This document shows, piece after piece, positions 9,276-19,239 of a stretch of 64,000 bases of DNA. Origin of the DNA: Castellaniella sp034675905 (GTDB taxonomy: Bacteria; Pseudomonadota; Gammaproteobacteria; Burkholderiales; Burkholderiaceae_B); assembly GCF_034675905.1 (NCBI RefSeq), contig NZ_JAUCCV010000010.1, positions 62,001-126,000 on the forward strand, in the 5' to 3' direction. Under the pieces are notes generated by a model. That model had not been told where the DNA came from, searched no databases, and saw only the letters and a list, made by a program, of their open reading frames with translations. Position 1 is the first letter of the stretch, and each line of letters starts with the position of its first letter. The position numbers were made by a program, and so were the translations under genes.

Positions 9276-9887
9276 CCAGCGAAGGCGATTCTGGCGACCG
9301 CGCTACATCGGGTTGGAGCCCATCGTAGGCATGTAGCGTTTCCCCAGACCTAAGGGGATAGGATCCATGTATTTGACATAACACAATAATGCTGGTATTT
9401 TATACAGTTATAGTGGCGGCACACGGTGTGCTGCCACGTTGCTTTGGGAGAAAACCATGTCAACACCTAAACGTGTCGCCTGGAAGGATATCGTCGCGCC
9501 GCCGCTTAACTGGAAAGCCCCAAAGATGTCCAACCAGGAATCTGAATCCAGCGAGAATAAACAAGAGAAGGAAGAGCAAGGCTCTGATAAGTAAGTATCT
9601 TGTTGCTGGGCAGCGCCGCTGATTCGTCAGTTCGAGCACAGCCCAGCCAGGGCTCTGGCTACTACGGTGCATCGTGGCTGGAGCCCATCGTACGCAGGTG
9701 GCACCTCTCCGAATCCAACGGAATCACCGAAGGATTTCATACGAAAATGGAGATGCTCTCGCGCAGAGCCTATGGCTTCAGGAATTTTGAGAATTACCGC
9801 ATAAGAGTCTTGGCTCAATGCGGTTGGAGCGGTGTCATCAACCGGGTCTGATGAATGCTCATCCCCCGCGAATGGGGTAGAGCCAAG
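9276..9887. other. Non-coding junction left of the genomic island, with a repeated hairpin-like motif
   Basis: Apart from one short reading frame at 9457, I see no gene here. At 9301-9338 an 8-bp inverted repeat (CGCTACAT...ATGTAGCG) encloses TGGAGCCCATCGTA. A diverged copy of the same block, again with TGGAGCCCATCGTA, recurs at about 9668-9703. The region lies directly outside the left boundary repeat of the island. Confidence 0.4.
9457..9594 (+). CDS. Small hypothetical protein, 45 aa
   Basis: A short frame starts at ATG with GGAG six bases upstream. The product begins MSTPKRVAWKDIVAPPLNW and ends in a highly charged tail rich in Glu, Ser and Lys (ESSENKQEKEEQGSDK). No membrane segment or known domain is recognisable. 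It is supported by the good ribosome-binding site and biased composition, but not by homology. It is the only plausible coding sequence between the SDR gene and the island boundary. Confidence 0.4.
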   Translation: MSTPKRVAWKDIVAPPLNWKAPKMSNQESESSENKQEKEEQGSDK

Positions 9888-9912
9888 AAAACATGGTGCC
9901 GGGGCCGGAATC
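9888..9912. repeat. Left attachment-site direct repeat of the genomic island
   Basis: The sequence AAACATGGTGC...GGGGCCGGAATC here repeats almost exactly at 29564-29588, where it forms the 3' end of tRNA-Leu(CAA) plus its downstream flank. The two copies differ by one C. Such a tRNA-3'-end duplication is the hallmark of tyrosine-recombinase integration. Beyond GGAATC the two copies diverge. Confidence 0.8.
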
Positions 9913-10213
9913 AAAAGAAGTCCGTAAAGCCAATGTTTATAAGGGTTTTGGGGTTTTCTTATTTTTAGGGGTACACCCTGGGGGACTTTAGATATAAATG
10001 TTGCATAAAGGCGACGCTTACGACTTAAATTCGAGAAGCGCTGCCATTGTTCCAGTCTACATCGTGATATGTTCCTTCCTTGTATCCATCAATGATACTA
10101 ATATGAAAACTGGTCAAGATGGACTGTGATCCGGAACTCTTCTGCTTCTAAGTTCTTATTAGCGAACCATTGGCTAAGAGGTGTGGCAATAAGATGATCA
10201 GAACGAGGCACTC

Positions 10214-11758
10214 TTACGCAGATTTGAGATTCATCCGTGCTTCGAAAACCAGAAGATCACTTTCCTGTTTAGCGATCATAAGCTTGACCAATTGTGGGTT
10301 TATCTCGACTTCTCCGTTTTCTGCTACTTGAACCATTTCTGGATATTTTGCCAGGATCAGGTCCGCTAGGCCACGGCTAAAGCCATCTCGGATCAATTTG
10401 ATTGTAATGTCATCAGCGGTGCCGTATTTGATTAGTTTGTAGAAGTCAGCATCGACAGCACCAACCCCATTTAGAACCTCAACAAATCTAAAAATTTTGT
10501 GATCAAAAAAATCGTCCTCTTCCTTGAGGCGAACAATGGCGAGGTTAACCCTCTCTGCTTCATCTTTAGTTGAAATTCTGACCCAGTGATCATAGTGGCT
10601 GTCGCCATATTTGGTATCACCCCATTTTCCGACAAATACGTAGTCGCTCCGCCCATCTTCAACAAGTTTTCTCCAATATCGTAGGGTCAGCCGAATGATC
10701 TCTTTGGTACTGTACTGTTTCAATTTCCAGTCGAGCATCATGGCATAGAAACTGAGGGCAGCAGGTCGGTTGAGGCGGATGAGATCGCTGTATTCTCTGT
10801 TTTCGTCGAAATGATCAATGAAACATTCCTTGATTGTTTGCATCAAGAGATCGGCGCCATCAATCGCACCGTTAAGCTCGATCCAAACCTTTATTTTTTG
10901 GTCGATTTGTTCCTCTTCTTTGAATACATCTATCTCATTGACGCTATTGGCAATTAGCAGCTTCCCTACTTCAGTGGTGACGTATTTGCACTCTTGTCCC
11001 TTCACCACGCCGGGGTGAAGGTTTTCAAGCCGCTCAACAGCATCCTTAAATCTTTCGGAAGTTTTTTCGTCGATTATATCCGTAGCCTCTAGTAGCACAT
11101 TGCTCACGCTGTCTCGGTCTGCTTGCATGACGTGGGCGACCTTCTTGTAAAATTTTTGCAAGTTGGCCCTCTTGTTAGTGAAATTATCAACGCCGATAAG
11201 ATAAATACTGGACTCAAGTTTTTTAAGGGCCGAGCCTACTTCAGATGAAAAGACCTCGCTGAAGCGATTTACTCTGCCGACGAGATTTTTGAATTGCGAC
11301 GATGTGAGATTGCTCGTGCCTTTGGTGTAATCGAATATAAACAGTCTTTCGATAGGAAGATTTACTCCTTCAAGCAACGTGGAGTTGCAGACAATGTATC
11401 TTAGCTTACGAGATTTGGAAAATAGGTTTTCCAAATAAAGCCTGATCGTGTCAGGGATCGAGCCATGATGGTACATAACACCTTTCCTAAGACAGGAGAT
11501 GAGTCGGTACCTACTATCAAAGATTTCTTCCAGCTCATCACATGCCCGATTGATCAGTGGGCAATTCACAACGGGAAGAGTGGCCGCTAAGGCCAACGCA
11601 AATGCTTCTATGCTTTTCTTTTTGTTGCCGTAGATAATGTTTTTCGACAACGACTCTTTTCTAATCAGTTCAAAGCAATCGTCATAGCGTTTGTCAAGAT
11701 CAAGCCACTCGTTGAGAAAGTGATCATAGAGCTTAAATTTTCCGTCTTTTTTTTTCAT
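10214..11758 (-). CDS. hamB: HamB helicase, C-terminal part (split hamB of Hachiman defence)
   Basis: About 514 residues that continue HamB in another frame after an A9 tract (T9 on the given strand, 11747-11755). It carries the second RecA-like lobe with CNSTLLEGVNLPIERL and SSQFKNLVGRVNR, the motif V and VI region of superfamily-2 helicases. A long alpha-helical C-terminal region follows. The joined product with the upstream part would be about 820 residues, a size I would expect for HamB. The frame joins exactly if one A is removed from the tract. It could alternatively be translated alone from the ATG at 11758. Confidence 0.7.
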   Translation of the reverse strand: MKKKDGKFKLYDHFLNEWLDLDKRYDDCFELIRKESLSKNIIYGNKKKSIEAFALALAATLPVVNCPLINRACDELEEIFDSRYRLISCLRKGVMYHHGSIPDTIRLYLENLFSKSRKLRYIVCNSTLLEGVNLPIERLFIFDYTKGTSNLTSSQFKNLVGRVNRFSEVFSSEVGSALKKLESSIYLIGVDNFTNKRANLQKFYKKVAHVMQADRDSVSNVLLEATDIIDEKTSERFKDAVERLENLHPGVVKGQECKYVTTEVGKLLIANSVNEIDVFKEEEQIDQKIKVWIELNGAIDGADLLMQTIKECFIDHFDENREYSDLIRLNRPAALSFYAMMLDWKLKQYSTKEIIRLTLRYWRKLVEDGRSDYVFVGKWGDTKYGDSHYDHWVRISTKDEAERVNLAIVRLKEEDDFFDHKIFRFVEVLNGVGAVDADFYKLIKYGTADDITIKLIRDGFSRGLADLILAKYPEMVQVAENGEVEINPQLVKLMIAKQESDLLVFEARMNLKSA

Positions 11759-12680
11759 ATCTGAAGTCCTGAACGTAAAATCTTTCTGATTTGATGTATT
11801 CGTCAATCCTGAACCCTTTAGGTGTCATGTCCAGATAACGTACTCGGAGATTGAGTTCGTCACAAAGGAACGGTGTCAGAAACTTAAACGAGGTTTCAGG
11901 GTCGCGCGCGCCTAAAATGCATAGCATGGTTGCCAGCAGTTCGCTCCTGTGGTCGCCCTGGAGAAGATTATGCGCCTCGTCAACAAACACCATCTCAAAG
12001 GATAGAGCGGGATATTCATTCAGCAAGCGATTCAGGCGTTCTTGTGTGAGTACAAACGCTCGATTATTTCTTTCCTTAGAGTACATTTCTGGGTGGGTGA
12101 CAATCTTGCCTAGCTCATCAATATCAGCATCAATTAGCCGCTTTTTAGTCTGTGAGAGCAATGCTTTCGAAGGTACCAAGATTAGAATTCGCTTATCTGG
12201 ATTGTCCCTTACTGATTTTATGATCAGCTCAGATTTTCCGTAGGACGTCGGCGCAACCACGACTGAGGAACTTTTGTATTCTGATTGTACAAAGGTTCTC
12301 AAGGCATCCTGTTGCTCCGTTAGAACTATGCCCTGATTACGGAACGTGTCAATATAACTGCCAATAATGTTTCTAAGGAATGAGTTGCTACGGTAGTCAT
12401 CTTCGGGGAAGCTTTTACTAATTACTGCCGAAACTGGGTGTAGGCCGCTATTTAGAGCGACGTCGTAAAGTGCTTCGTATCGGCCAGTAATATTGCCGTA
12501 GAAGAGAATTATGCGATACCCAAGCCGCTTGATTTCTGGGGCTTGGTGGTTCAGGAGTAGAACGGCGATTGCCAAAAGCTTCACTATGTTGGAATCTACC
12601 ATTTCATCTCCACGCAAAAACTGTAGGTAGAGATTCTTGAATTTGGTGTTGCCTAGTTTTCTGATCGTCAACTCTTGCAT
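11733..12680 (-). CDS. hamB: HamB helicase, N-terminal part (Hachiman defence; frame broken at A9 tract)
   Basis: 315 residues: an N-terminal helical region, then the first RecA lobe with Walker A APTSYGKSE near residue 143, ILILVPSKALLSQ (motif Ia), and DEAH in VFVDEAHNLL near residue 234. The frame ends shortly after YEKKRRKI, where nine consecutive adenines shift it; the rest of the helicase follows in another frame. In Hachiman, HamB is a DNA helicase that holds and triggers the HamA nuclease. The start lies one base after the hamA stop (TAACATG), so the two are coupled. The split may be a real mutation, transcriptional slippage or a homopolymer sequencing error. Confidence 0.75.
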   Translation of the reverse strand: MQELTIRKLGNTKFKNLYLQFLRGDEMVDSNIVKLLAIAVLLLNHQAPEIKRLGYRIILFYGNITGRYEALYDVALNSGLHPVSAVISKSFPEDDYRSNSFLRNIIGSYIDTFRNQGIVLTEQQDALRTFVQSEYKSSSVVVAPTSYGKSELIIKSVRDNPDKRILILVPSKALLSQTKKRLIDADIDELGKIVTHPEMYSKERNNRAFVLTQERLNRLLNEYPALSFEMVFVDEAHNLLQGDHRSELLATMLCILGARDPETSFKFLTPFLCDELNLRVRYLDMTPKGFRIDEYIKSERFYVQDFRYEKKRRKI

Positions 12681-12681
12681 G

Positions 12682-13479
12682 TTAACGTCCTGCTTCGCTT
12701 TTCAGAAAATCTTCAAGTTTCTGTAGTGTTCCCTTATGAAGGGACAAAACCAAAACAGTTTTGAAGACTGACTTTCCGACGAGGTCTTCGGTGAACCGAG
12801 AGACGGTCTCGTCAACCACGCGGCGGGAAACGTCACTAAACAAAGCCGAGATTAAGAATACGTTATTGTCCGAGGCGGTAGCACTATTGTTCGCGACCAT
12901 ATCACCCTCCATTTCCAAGATCTCTAAAACCGACTCTTTATAGTCTGTCTTTGCCTGAATGGATTTTTGAGCAGCATTGATCGCGTTCAGCCAATGATTA
13001 AGCTCTTGCTCGGCTAACCGCTCCTTAAGGTCATCGCGTGCCTTAGCTAACAGGGCTCGGGTGGCAACACAAGGAGTCTTGTCGTTCCCAAGACCACCTG
13101 ATTTGACTTCAGTGATCCACACATTGTTTTTGGACGACTCGTAAAGGAGAAGATCGAACCCTTTCCTTATACTTTTTTCTTCCATGTTGAAGAAAGGCGA
13201 AACTACGTCGAAGTTAGGGAAAAGCTTCAGAATCACAACGTGAGCTAGCAGCTCACCGAGCATTCCGGTTTTTGTCGTTTCTGGCTTATTGGTGTATCTA
13301 TCCCAGAATGCCTTCAGTGTGGCGGGATATTTGAATATCACTCTATCGCGGCTGGCTTGGTCGACGCCGTGGCAGATTCGGGTCAAGTTTTCTCTTAAAG
13401 CTGTCTGGAGCTCTTCGGAGAGGGTTTCGATGCAGCACAATGCACATTGATCGATTTGTTTGAAGCTCACGCCATCCAT
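12682..13479 (-). CDS. hamA: HamA (DUF1837), nuclease effector of Hachiman defence
   Basis: 265 residues. A PD-(D/E)XK-like core is readable as GELLAHVVILKLFP (Glu near 76), KGFDLLLYE (Asp near 109) and WITEVKSG (Glu near 124, Lys near 126), the pattern of DUF1837/HamA. HamA is the nuclease of the two-gene Hachiman antiphage system. A GGAAAG site precedes the ATG. It is first in a leftward hamAB operon, about 200 bp from a copy of the repeat that also precedes the other defence modules. Its base composition is clearly more AT-rich than that of the chromosomal neighbours. Confidence 0.8.
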   Translation of the reverse strand: MDGVSFKQIDQCALCCIETLSEELQTALRENLTRICHGVDQASRDRVIFKYPATLKAFWDRYTNKPETTKTGMLGELLAHVVILKLFPNFDVVSPFFNMEEKSIRKGFDLLLYESSKNNVWITEVKSGGLGNDKTPCVATRALLAKARDDLKERLAEQELNHWLNAINAAQKSIQAKTDYKESVLEILEMEGDMVANNSATASDNNVFLISALFSDVSRRVVDETVSRFTEDLVGKSVFKTVLVLSLHKGTLQKLEDFLKSEAGR

Positions 13480-13980
13480 AAAACGCTTTCCAAAAGGGCC
13501 GGAGCCTGCAGGGTTCGCTGCATTCGCATGCAGCCTTCGCTGATGGCACGCATCCTCCTGAGGAGGTGCTTAGCGCTCCCCAGCTCAAAGGCTGCGACGT
13601 ATGAACCTCGTGAGTCGCTCCAGATTTTGTAGCCCTCCCATGAATGACCGCTATTGGCAACAGCACAATCTAAGAATGTATCAAAAATAAACAATACGTG
13701 TTGCGGTTTTAGGGTTATCGACTAGATAGACGATGGCGTCCGCGCGTCGCACACCGCGCCACTTTCCGATGATCAAATCCTGGCCGTAGTACCGTCCATC
13801 TATGCCGAGGCACATCGCGAAACCCGCGCCGAGCGGTACAGCTAGGTGCTGTCTCGCCGGTGGATTTTGGAAAGTGCTATTCCATGTCGCTTTCATCCTG
13901 CACCTCTATGCGCATGCATCCTCCCCAGTTATTTTTGCGCCGCAATCTGGATGGCGGTGCGTCCTGTGCGGTACGCAGAC
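13480..13980. other. Spacer between Hachiman and the SEFIR module, with a decayed coding trace
   Basis: No convincing gene. The stretch contains repeat copy A near 13674-13770. On the minus strand, 13681-13896 stays open for 71 codons (including CLGIDGRYYGQDLIIGKWRG), and another open frame covers 13467-13694. Neither has a ribosome-binding site or a recognisable domain, and both run through the repeat. They may be fragments of genes cut by recombination at the repeat. Confidence 0.35.
13674..13770. repeat. radC-leader repeat, copy A (upstream of hamA)
   Basis: It begins with the 19-bp block GAATGTATCAAAAATAAAC, shared exactly with copies B (16450) and C (23508). The conserved GTGTTGC-N-GTTTT follows about ten bases later, then a weaker GCG-rich match (GCGCGTCGCACACCGCGCC). 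After about 95 bp it diverges from the other copies. It lies 195 bp upstream of hamA. Confidence 0.7.
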
Positions 13981-15360
13981 CTATTCCCGCCAGTGCGGCC
14001 CGTCGCGATTGTGGCCGCCCGCGGGCAGGACCAGAAAGCAGCTGTCCAGAGGCCTACCCTGGGTGGGACGGATCGCGCACCACTGCGTGGTTTCATCAAA
14101 GGCCCAACACTCGTGCGGCGGACTTTCCGGAACGAAGTAATGGCAGTAGATATATTCAAGCTGCTTGTCTCTTGGATCAAACTGTTGCGCCGTGGCGAGG
14201 ATCTTTGCATGGCGCAGACGTTCGACCTTGTCGCCCTCAACAGCCTCGAAGCCGATATGGACGATGCTCGGCCGTCCGGCGGGTAGTTGAGCGTTCGCTT
14301 CAGACAGCTTCTTGCGGATGTCGCGTGCCTTGCTGTCCACAGCGTCCTCGCTCAAGCTTTCCCAATTCAGGACGACCGCCAGATCGCAGGCCTCAACGTA
14401 GCGTGGGTTGTCTCCACGACTGGTTCGCAGTAGTGTTTGGTACTTTGCGTTGCGGACGTACTGACCCGTCAATAATTCGAGGAGCCGGTGGCTGCTACCC
14501 AGCACCAGATCTGTGGACAGCACGTTCTGCAGTGGCCGCAGGTTCAGGGTAGCGATGCTGCCAACCGCCGTAGCGTCGCTCCATGCCAGCCGCTTTTTGC
14601 CAGACGCCAGCCATTCGAGGATTTTGTCCTTCAGGTAATCTGTGGGAACGGTCATGAGCTCGACCTGGAAACTGGTCTTGCACAGGGTATTGCGCTCCAG
14701 ACCCACCAGGTATGCAGAGCAGTTGGACCAGAGCCGGCCGATCTGAAGTCGCTCGCCCTCACCGTACTCTCCCACCTCCATGCGCTTGCATTCGACGGCC
14801 CAGGTGCAACCACGGAGCGTGACATCCATGTCGTGGGTCTGAGCCTGACCCGGCTGCTCGTCGACGAAGGAGACGCTGGCTCCGGCACGCCGGTAGCAGG
14901 CTGCTACGAGTAGTTCGAAGAGCCCACCGTTAGGCTGCCCGCGCTCCTTGCCAACCATGCGCTGAACGCGCGGAGCGAGGCCACCAACCTGCTGCAGCAG
15001 GTCCAGATCACGCCCGATGGCTTGAAAAACAGGGACGACTCGCGATCCGAAGACATAGTCGTAGTTACCGATGTGATCAAGCAGAGCCTCGGCCAGGAAC
15101 AGATACCAGCCGAAACCGTCCTTGGCATCGAAAAAGCGGCCGTCCCCACTGCCGATGCCCATCGCACTTAGGTACAGCCGGCGGGCTGCTTGCTCCCGGC
15201 GCTGTATCCATTGCTGAGGGGAAATGAAGCTCTTGAACCAGTCCACGGCCCGGCGCAGCTCAGTGTTGTCCGGCCATTCATCGGGACGGGGGACGGGCGG
15301 ATCGAAGAAATCCGGTGGAAATTGCAGTTGGTCTGCGATGCGTTCGGCCTGAAGGCGATC
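13981..15360 (-). CDS. Putative PD-(D/E)XK nuclease partner of SEFIR protein (candidate defence effector)
   Basis: About 459 residues with no family name I can give. The centre holds a restriction-endonuclease-like signature: FELLVAACYRRAGA (Glu near 150), HDMDVTLRG (Asp near 178-180) and WAVECKRM (Glu-x-Lys near 191-193). That is the E...D...ExK pattern of PD-(D/E)XK nucleases, and the lysine is present. The flanking N-terminal 130 and C-terminal 250 residues are soluble and unrecognised. I chose the ATG with GGAG six bases upstream, 20 bp after the stop of the SEFIR gene. The pair appears to be one operon inside the defence island. A nuclease role is inferred from the motif only. Confidence 0.6.
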   Translation of the reverse strand, partial: DRLQAERIADQLQFPPDFFDPPVPRPDEWPDNTELRRAVDWFKSFISPQQWIQRREQAARRLYLSAMGIGSGDGRFFDAKDGFGWYLFLAEALLDHIGNYDYVFGSRVVPVFQAIGRDLDLLQQVGGLAPRVQRMVGKERGQPNGGLFELLVAACYRRAGASVSFVDEQPGQAQTHDMDVTLRGCTWAVECKRMEVGEYGEGERLQIGRLWSNCSAYLVGLERNTLCKTSFQVELMTVPTDYLKDKILEWLASGKKRLAWSDATAVGSIATLNLRPLQNVLSTDLVLGSSHRLLELLTGQYVRNAKYQTLLRTSRGDNPRYVEACDLAVVLNWESLSEDAVDSKARDIRKKLSEANAQLPAGRPSIVHIGFEAVEGDKVERLRHAKILATAQQFDPRDKQLEYIYCHYFVPESPPHECWAFDETTQWCAIRPTQGRPLDSCFLVLPAGGHNRDGPHWRE

Positions 15361-15380
15361 CATTAGTAGCTCCACTAGGC

Positions 15381-16304
15381 CTAGAACGGCCGCTGCCCAA
15401 GCGGAGGCAACGAGACCGCGATGTCGTGCAGCTCTCGTACGAGATGCTGTAAATTTGAGTGTTGCTCGGGACCGTCGGAAAGATCCACATACATGCGTCC
15501 GGCCAGCTCGTCTGGTAACTGGCGGGAATGGCTTGACTGCCGGATGATGGGAATGAACTTTGCGGTGCCGACCTCCCTCATCATCTGCGCGGTGACCAGC
15601 ATCTGTTCATAACCGACGCCACCCTGTCGCTGCTGCGCCTTTTGAACATAGGTCTCGGTACAAATCATCAACACCCTGTCGCTCTCTCGCACACCGCGCG
15701 CTATGAAGTGCGCTAAGTCTTCGCCAGGACGCACATGCCATTGATCGAGCACCACTTCGACACCGTTTTGCCGCAGAGTCATGGCTAGTTGAGTAACCCA
15801 CGCCCGATGCTCTGGCGAATCCCATGAGTATGAAATAAAGGTCTGAGGCGGGCGCCGTAGGGGTCCCAACATGGTACTGGGCAGTAGTCCGGCTTGATGC
15901 AGTACGCTCGCGAGGTCGATGTTTTTCACTGCCCAGTGGCTACGATTTACTTCCATCTTCGGGTCGATATCGAGCGCAGGCAGCAACTGCATGAGGCGAT
16001 CGTGAGGGATGGGCGCCGCGATGTTGTCGAAATTGAAGGTAAAGGCGAATTCTTTCTGCCTGCGGATGATACCGGTGATTCGCCCCACACGCGCCGATGC
16101 ACCCACGTATTTCTCATAGGCAAAGAGCGTTGGCAGCGTCATGAGCGCCGCCAGGGCCGTGTCGTCCAAAGCCTCGAATTGCCGCTTGATCTGTGGGTGG
16201 GTGTATTCGAAAACCCGGTCGTACTCCATCACCCATGAAGTGCCAGTCCATGCTGTTTCATTTCCGGACATCAATAGATTGTAGAGTTGGTTCTGATTGC
16301 TCAT
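15381..16304 (-). CDS. SEFIR/TIR-domain protein with N-terminal sensor-like domain (candidate defence protein)
   Basis: 307 residues. Residues 154-255 form a SEFIR/TIR domain: PQTFISYSWDSPEHRAW, then GVEVVLDQWHVRPGED, SDRVLMICTETYV and GVGYEQM. The glutamate in the last motif (near 233) sits where TIR NADases have their catalytic acid. The N-terminal 150 residues (LPTLFAYEKY, ARVGRITGI, PIPHDRL, HWAVKNIDL) form a separate domain that I have seen alone or fused to effector domains, but whose function I cannot state. I chose the ATG beginning MSNQNQ; an upstream extension lacks signals. It is the first gene of a two-gene unit with the nuclease-like gene. Confidence 0.65.
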   Translation of the reverse strand: MSNQNQLYNLLMSGNETAWTGTSWVMEYDRVFEYTHPQIKRQFEALDDTALAALMTLPTLFAYEKYVGASARVGRITGIIRRQKEFAFTFNFDNIAAPIPHDRLMQLLPALDIDPKMEVNRSHWAVKNIDLASVLHQAGLLPSTMLGPLRRPPQTFISYSWDSPEHRAWVTQLAMTLRQNGVEVVLDQWHVRPGEDLAHFIARGVRESDRVLMICTETYVQKAQQRQGGVGYEQMLVTAQMMREVGTAKFIPIIRQSSHSRQLPDELAGRMYVDLSDGPEQHSNLQHLVRELHDIAVSLPPLGQRPF

Positions 16305-16449
16305 GGCTGGAGTAGTGTGATGGGATTGCTCGCAATTGTGTGCATGTATCGGCTGGAGTATTGGGAAAGTTTGGCATGCCGACAGAATTGGACCGTCGAT
16401 CAAGGGATAGAAGACGGCTTTAGGTACCGGTCGGCGCTGCACTATTAAA

Positions 16450-16819
16450 GAATGTATCAAAAATAAACTTTAGAGTGTTGCTGTTTTCAAATTCATCGCA
16501 TAACCAGGCCATTGCATCTTTGCTTCGCAGACCGCGCTGCGCCAATTTCGCTTCTTACTCATCCTTTAACGGGACGGGCTAACGCACCATTGCGTATCGC
16601 TGACGCCTGCGCGTTACGCCTGCCAAACCACGTGGCATTGGTTGCTGTTGGGAGGGTGGACGGCCTTGCTGATTTCCTAGTGTTTCACGCTGGACTGGCT
16701 GTCAAGGGCAGCGCGTACGTGCGCGCTTGCGGCCGGTGGCCGTTGTTACCCTGTGACAGATGGCTCTACGACGCTACCCCCTTAGTTCAAGGCAATTCCG
16801 CCTGAGTTTTGAGCCGGAG
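16450..16819. repeat. radC-leader repeat, copy B (upstream of SEFIR module, cut by IS256-family element)
   Basis: It shares the 19-bp GAATGTATCAAAAATAAAC block and GTGTTGC-N-GTTTT with copies A and C. It then aligns with copy C over its whole length, including CCTTTAACGGGACGGGC, CTTGCGGCCGGTGGCCGT and GGCAATTCCGCCTGAG. In copy C this sequence leads into the radC start codon; here it is interrupted after GAGCCGGAG by an insertion sequence. The radC start reappears beyond the element at 19812. Confidence 0.8.
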
Positions 16820-16860
16820 GGAGTGTCAGATTTTTTGTGGGCGGGGCGGTTTGGCATCGT

Positions 16861-17421
16861 TTAATCCCTCGCCTCGGTGAACCGTTCACCGAACAGGATG
16901 GCGAACTGATTCATGGCTGCTTTCCACGTATGAACCGATCGTGACGGCTTGGCCAGCACGTTTCGCAGCGCCAGCCATAGGAGTTTGACGGCCGCCTCGT
17001 CGCTGGGGAATTGGCCCCGGTTCTTGATGATTTTACGCAGCTGCCGATTCATGTTCTCGATGGCGTTCGTGGTATAGATCACGCGCCGGATATCGGGTGG
17101 GAAGATGAAGAACGGCACCACATGTTCCCAGGCCCGCTCCCAGGCGGCCACGATCGTCGGATATTTCGTGCCCCAAGGGCCAGCCGCGAAGGCGGCCAGC
17201 GCCTCTCTGGCCTGTTGCTCATTGGCGGCGGCATAGATGGGCTTGAGGGCGGCGGCGACCAACTTACGGTCCTTCCAGCCGGCGTAATCCAGGCTGTTGC
17301 GCATCAGATGCACGATGCAGGTCTGCACCGTCGTTTTCGGGAAGACCACGTTGATGGCCTCGGGCAGGCCCTTTAAACCATCGACCACGGCAATCAGAAT
17401 GTCCTGGGGTAATCCCCCCAT
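16861..17421 (-). pseudogene. IS256-family transposase, C-terminal half
   Basis: The true C-terminal portion of a Mutator/IS256 transposase: VQTCIVHLMRNS, the WERAWEHVVPFFIFPP stretch, RRVIYTTNAIENMNRQLRK and the terminal WKAAMNQFAILFGERF. This holds the last part of the DDE domain, including the NAIEN glutamate. The reading frame is cut at QDILIAVVDGL by the nested IS3-family element. The first half lies at 19.45-19.75 kb, so no functional transposase is made. Confidence 0.85.
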
Positions 17422-17471
17422 AAAAGCGGTGAGATCAGAAGTAGAATTTTCTCATTGAGGAGTTCTACAGC

Positions 17472-17723
17472 ATGAAGAAATCACGATTCACAGACAGCCA
17501 GATCCTGGACGCGATCAAACGAGTGGAGGCCGGCATCACGGTGCCTGAGATGTGCCGTGAACTGGGCATCAGCTCCGCGACGTTCTATAAGTGGCGCGCC
17601 AAGTACGGCGGCATGGATGTGCCGATGATGTCGCGGATGAAGGAGCTGGAGGCGGAGAACGCCCGGCTACGCAAGATGTACGTCGAAGAGAAGCTAAGGC
17701 TGAGCTGCGCGCGGAGGCTTTGA
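17472..17723 (+). CDS. IS3-family transposase OrfA (IS407-like)
   Basis: 83 residues. A helix-turn-helix (FTDSQILDAIKRVEAGI, then CRELGISSATFYKWRAKYGG) and a leucine-zipper-like coiled coil (RMKELEAENARLRKMY) are typical of the DNA-binding OrfA of IS3-family, IS407-group elements. Normally OrfA is fused to OrfB by -1 frameshifting near its end. The downstream orfB is corrupted here, so the protein would be an orphan. Confidence 0.85.
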   Translation: MKKSRFTDSQILDAIKRVEAGITVPEMCRELGISSATFYKWRAKYGGMDVPMMSRMKELEAENARLRKMYVEEKLRLSCARRL

Positions 17724-19020
<1,297 letters not shown>

Positions 19021-19239
19021 AAAAGGGGGGGATTACCCCTGACACCCCTGTTCTTGGAGTCATTAAAGACCCTGGACCCAAACCTCCAACCTTTGGCTCT
19101 GCTCACCCCACGCCCACGACATCACCCTCCCCGGTAAAGTGTCTCCCCAGGGGGCAGATAGACCCGTTTATTACCACCCAGCCCGTCGGGGGGAAATTTC
19201 ACAGGGAAGGGAATAAAAAAACCAACGGGGTAAATGCGC

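Noticed and set aside
9301..9338. Possible tRNA or attachment site in the inverted-repeat block
   Set aside because: No cloverleaf can be drawn and it shares no sequence with tRNA-Leu or the island repeats.
11733..11806. Programmed -1 ribosomal frameshift in hamB at the A9 tract
   Set aside because: Joining the two frames needs a +1 shift (or loss of one A), not -1, so the usual A-AAA-AAG mechanism does not restore the protein.
16512..16805. A 97-codon frame in the radC-leader copy B
   Set aside because: The matching frame is not preserved in copy C (frame changes and different ends), so the conservation is of DNA, not of a protein.
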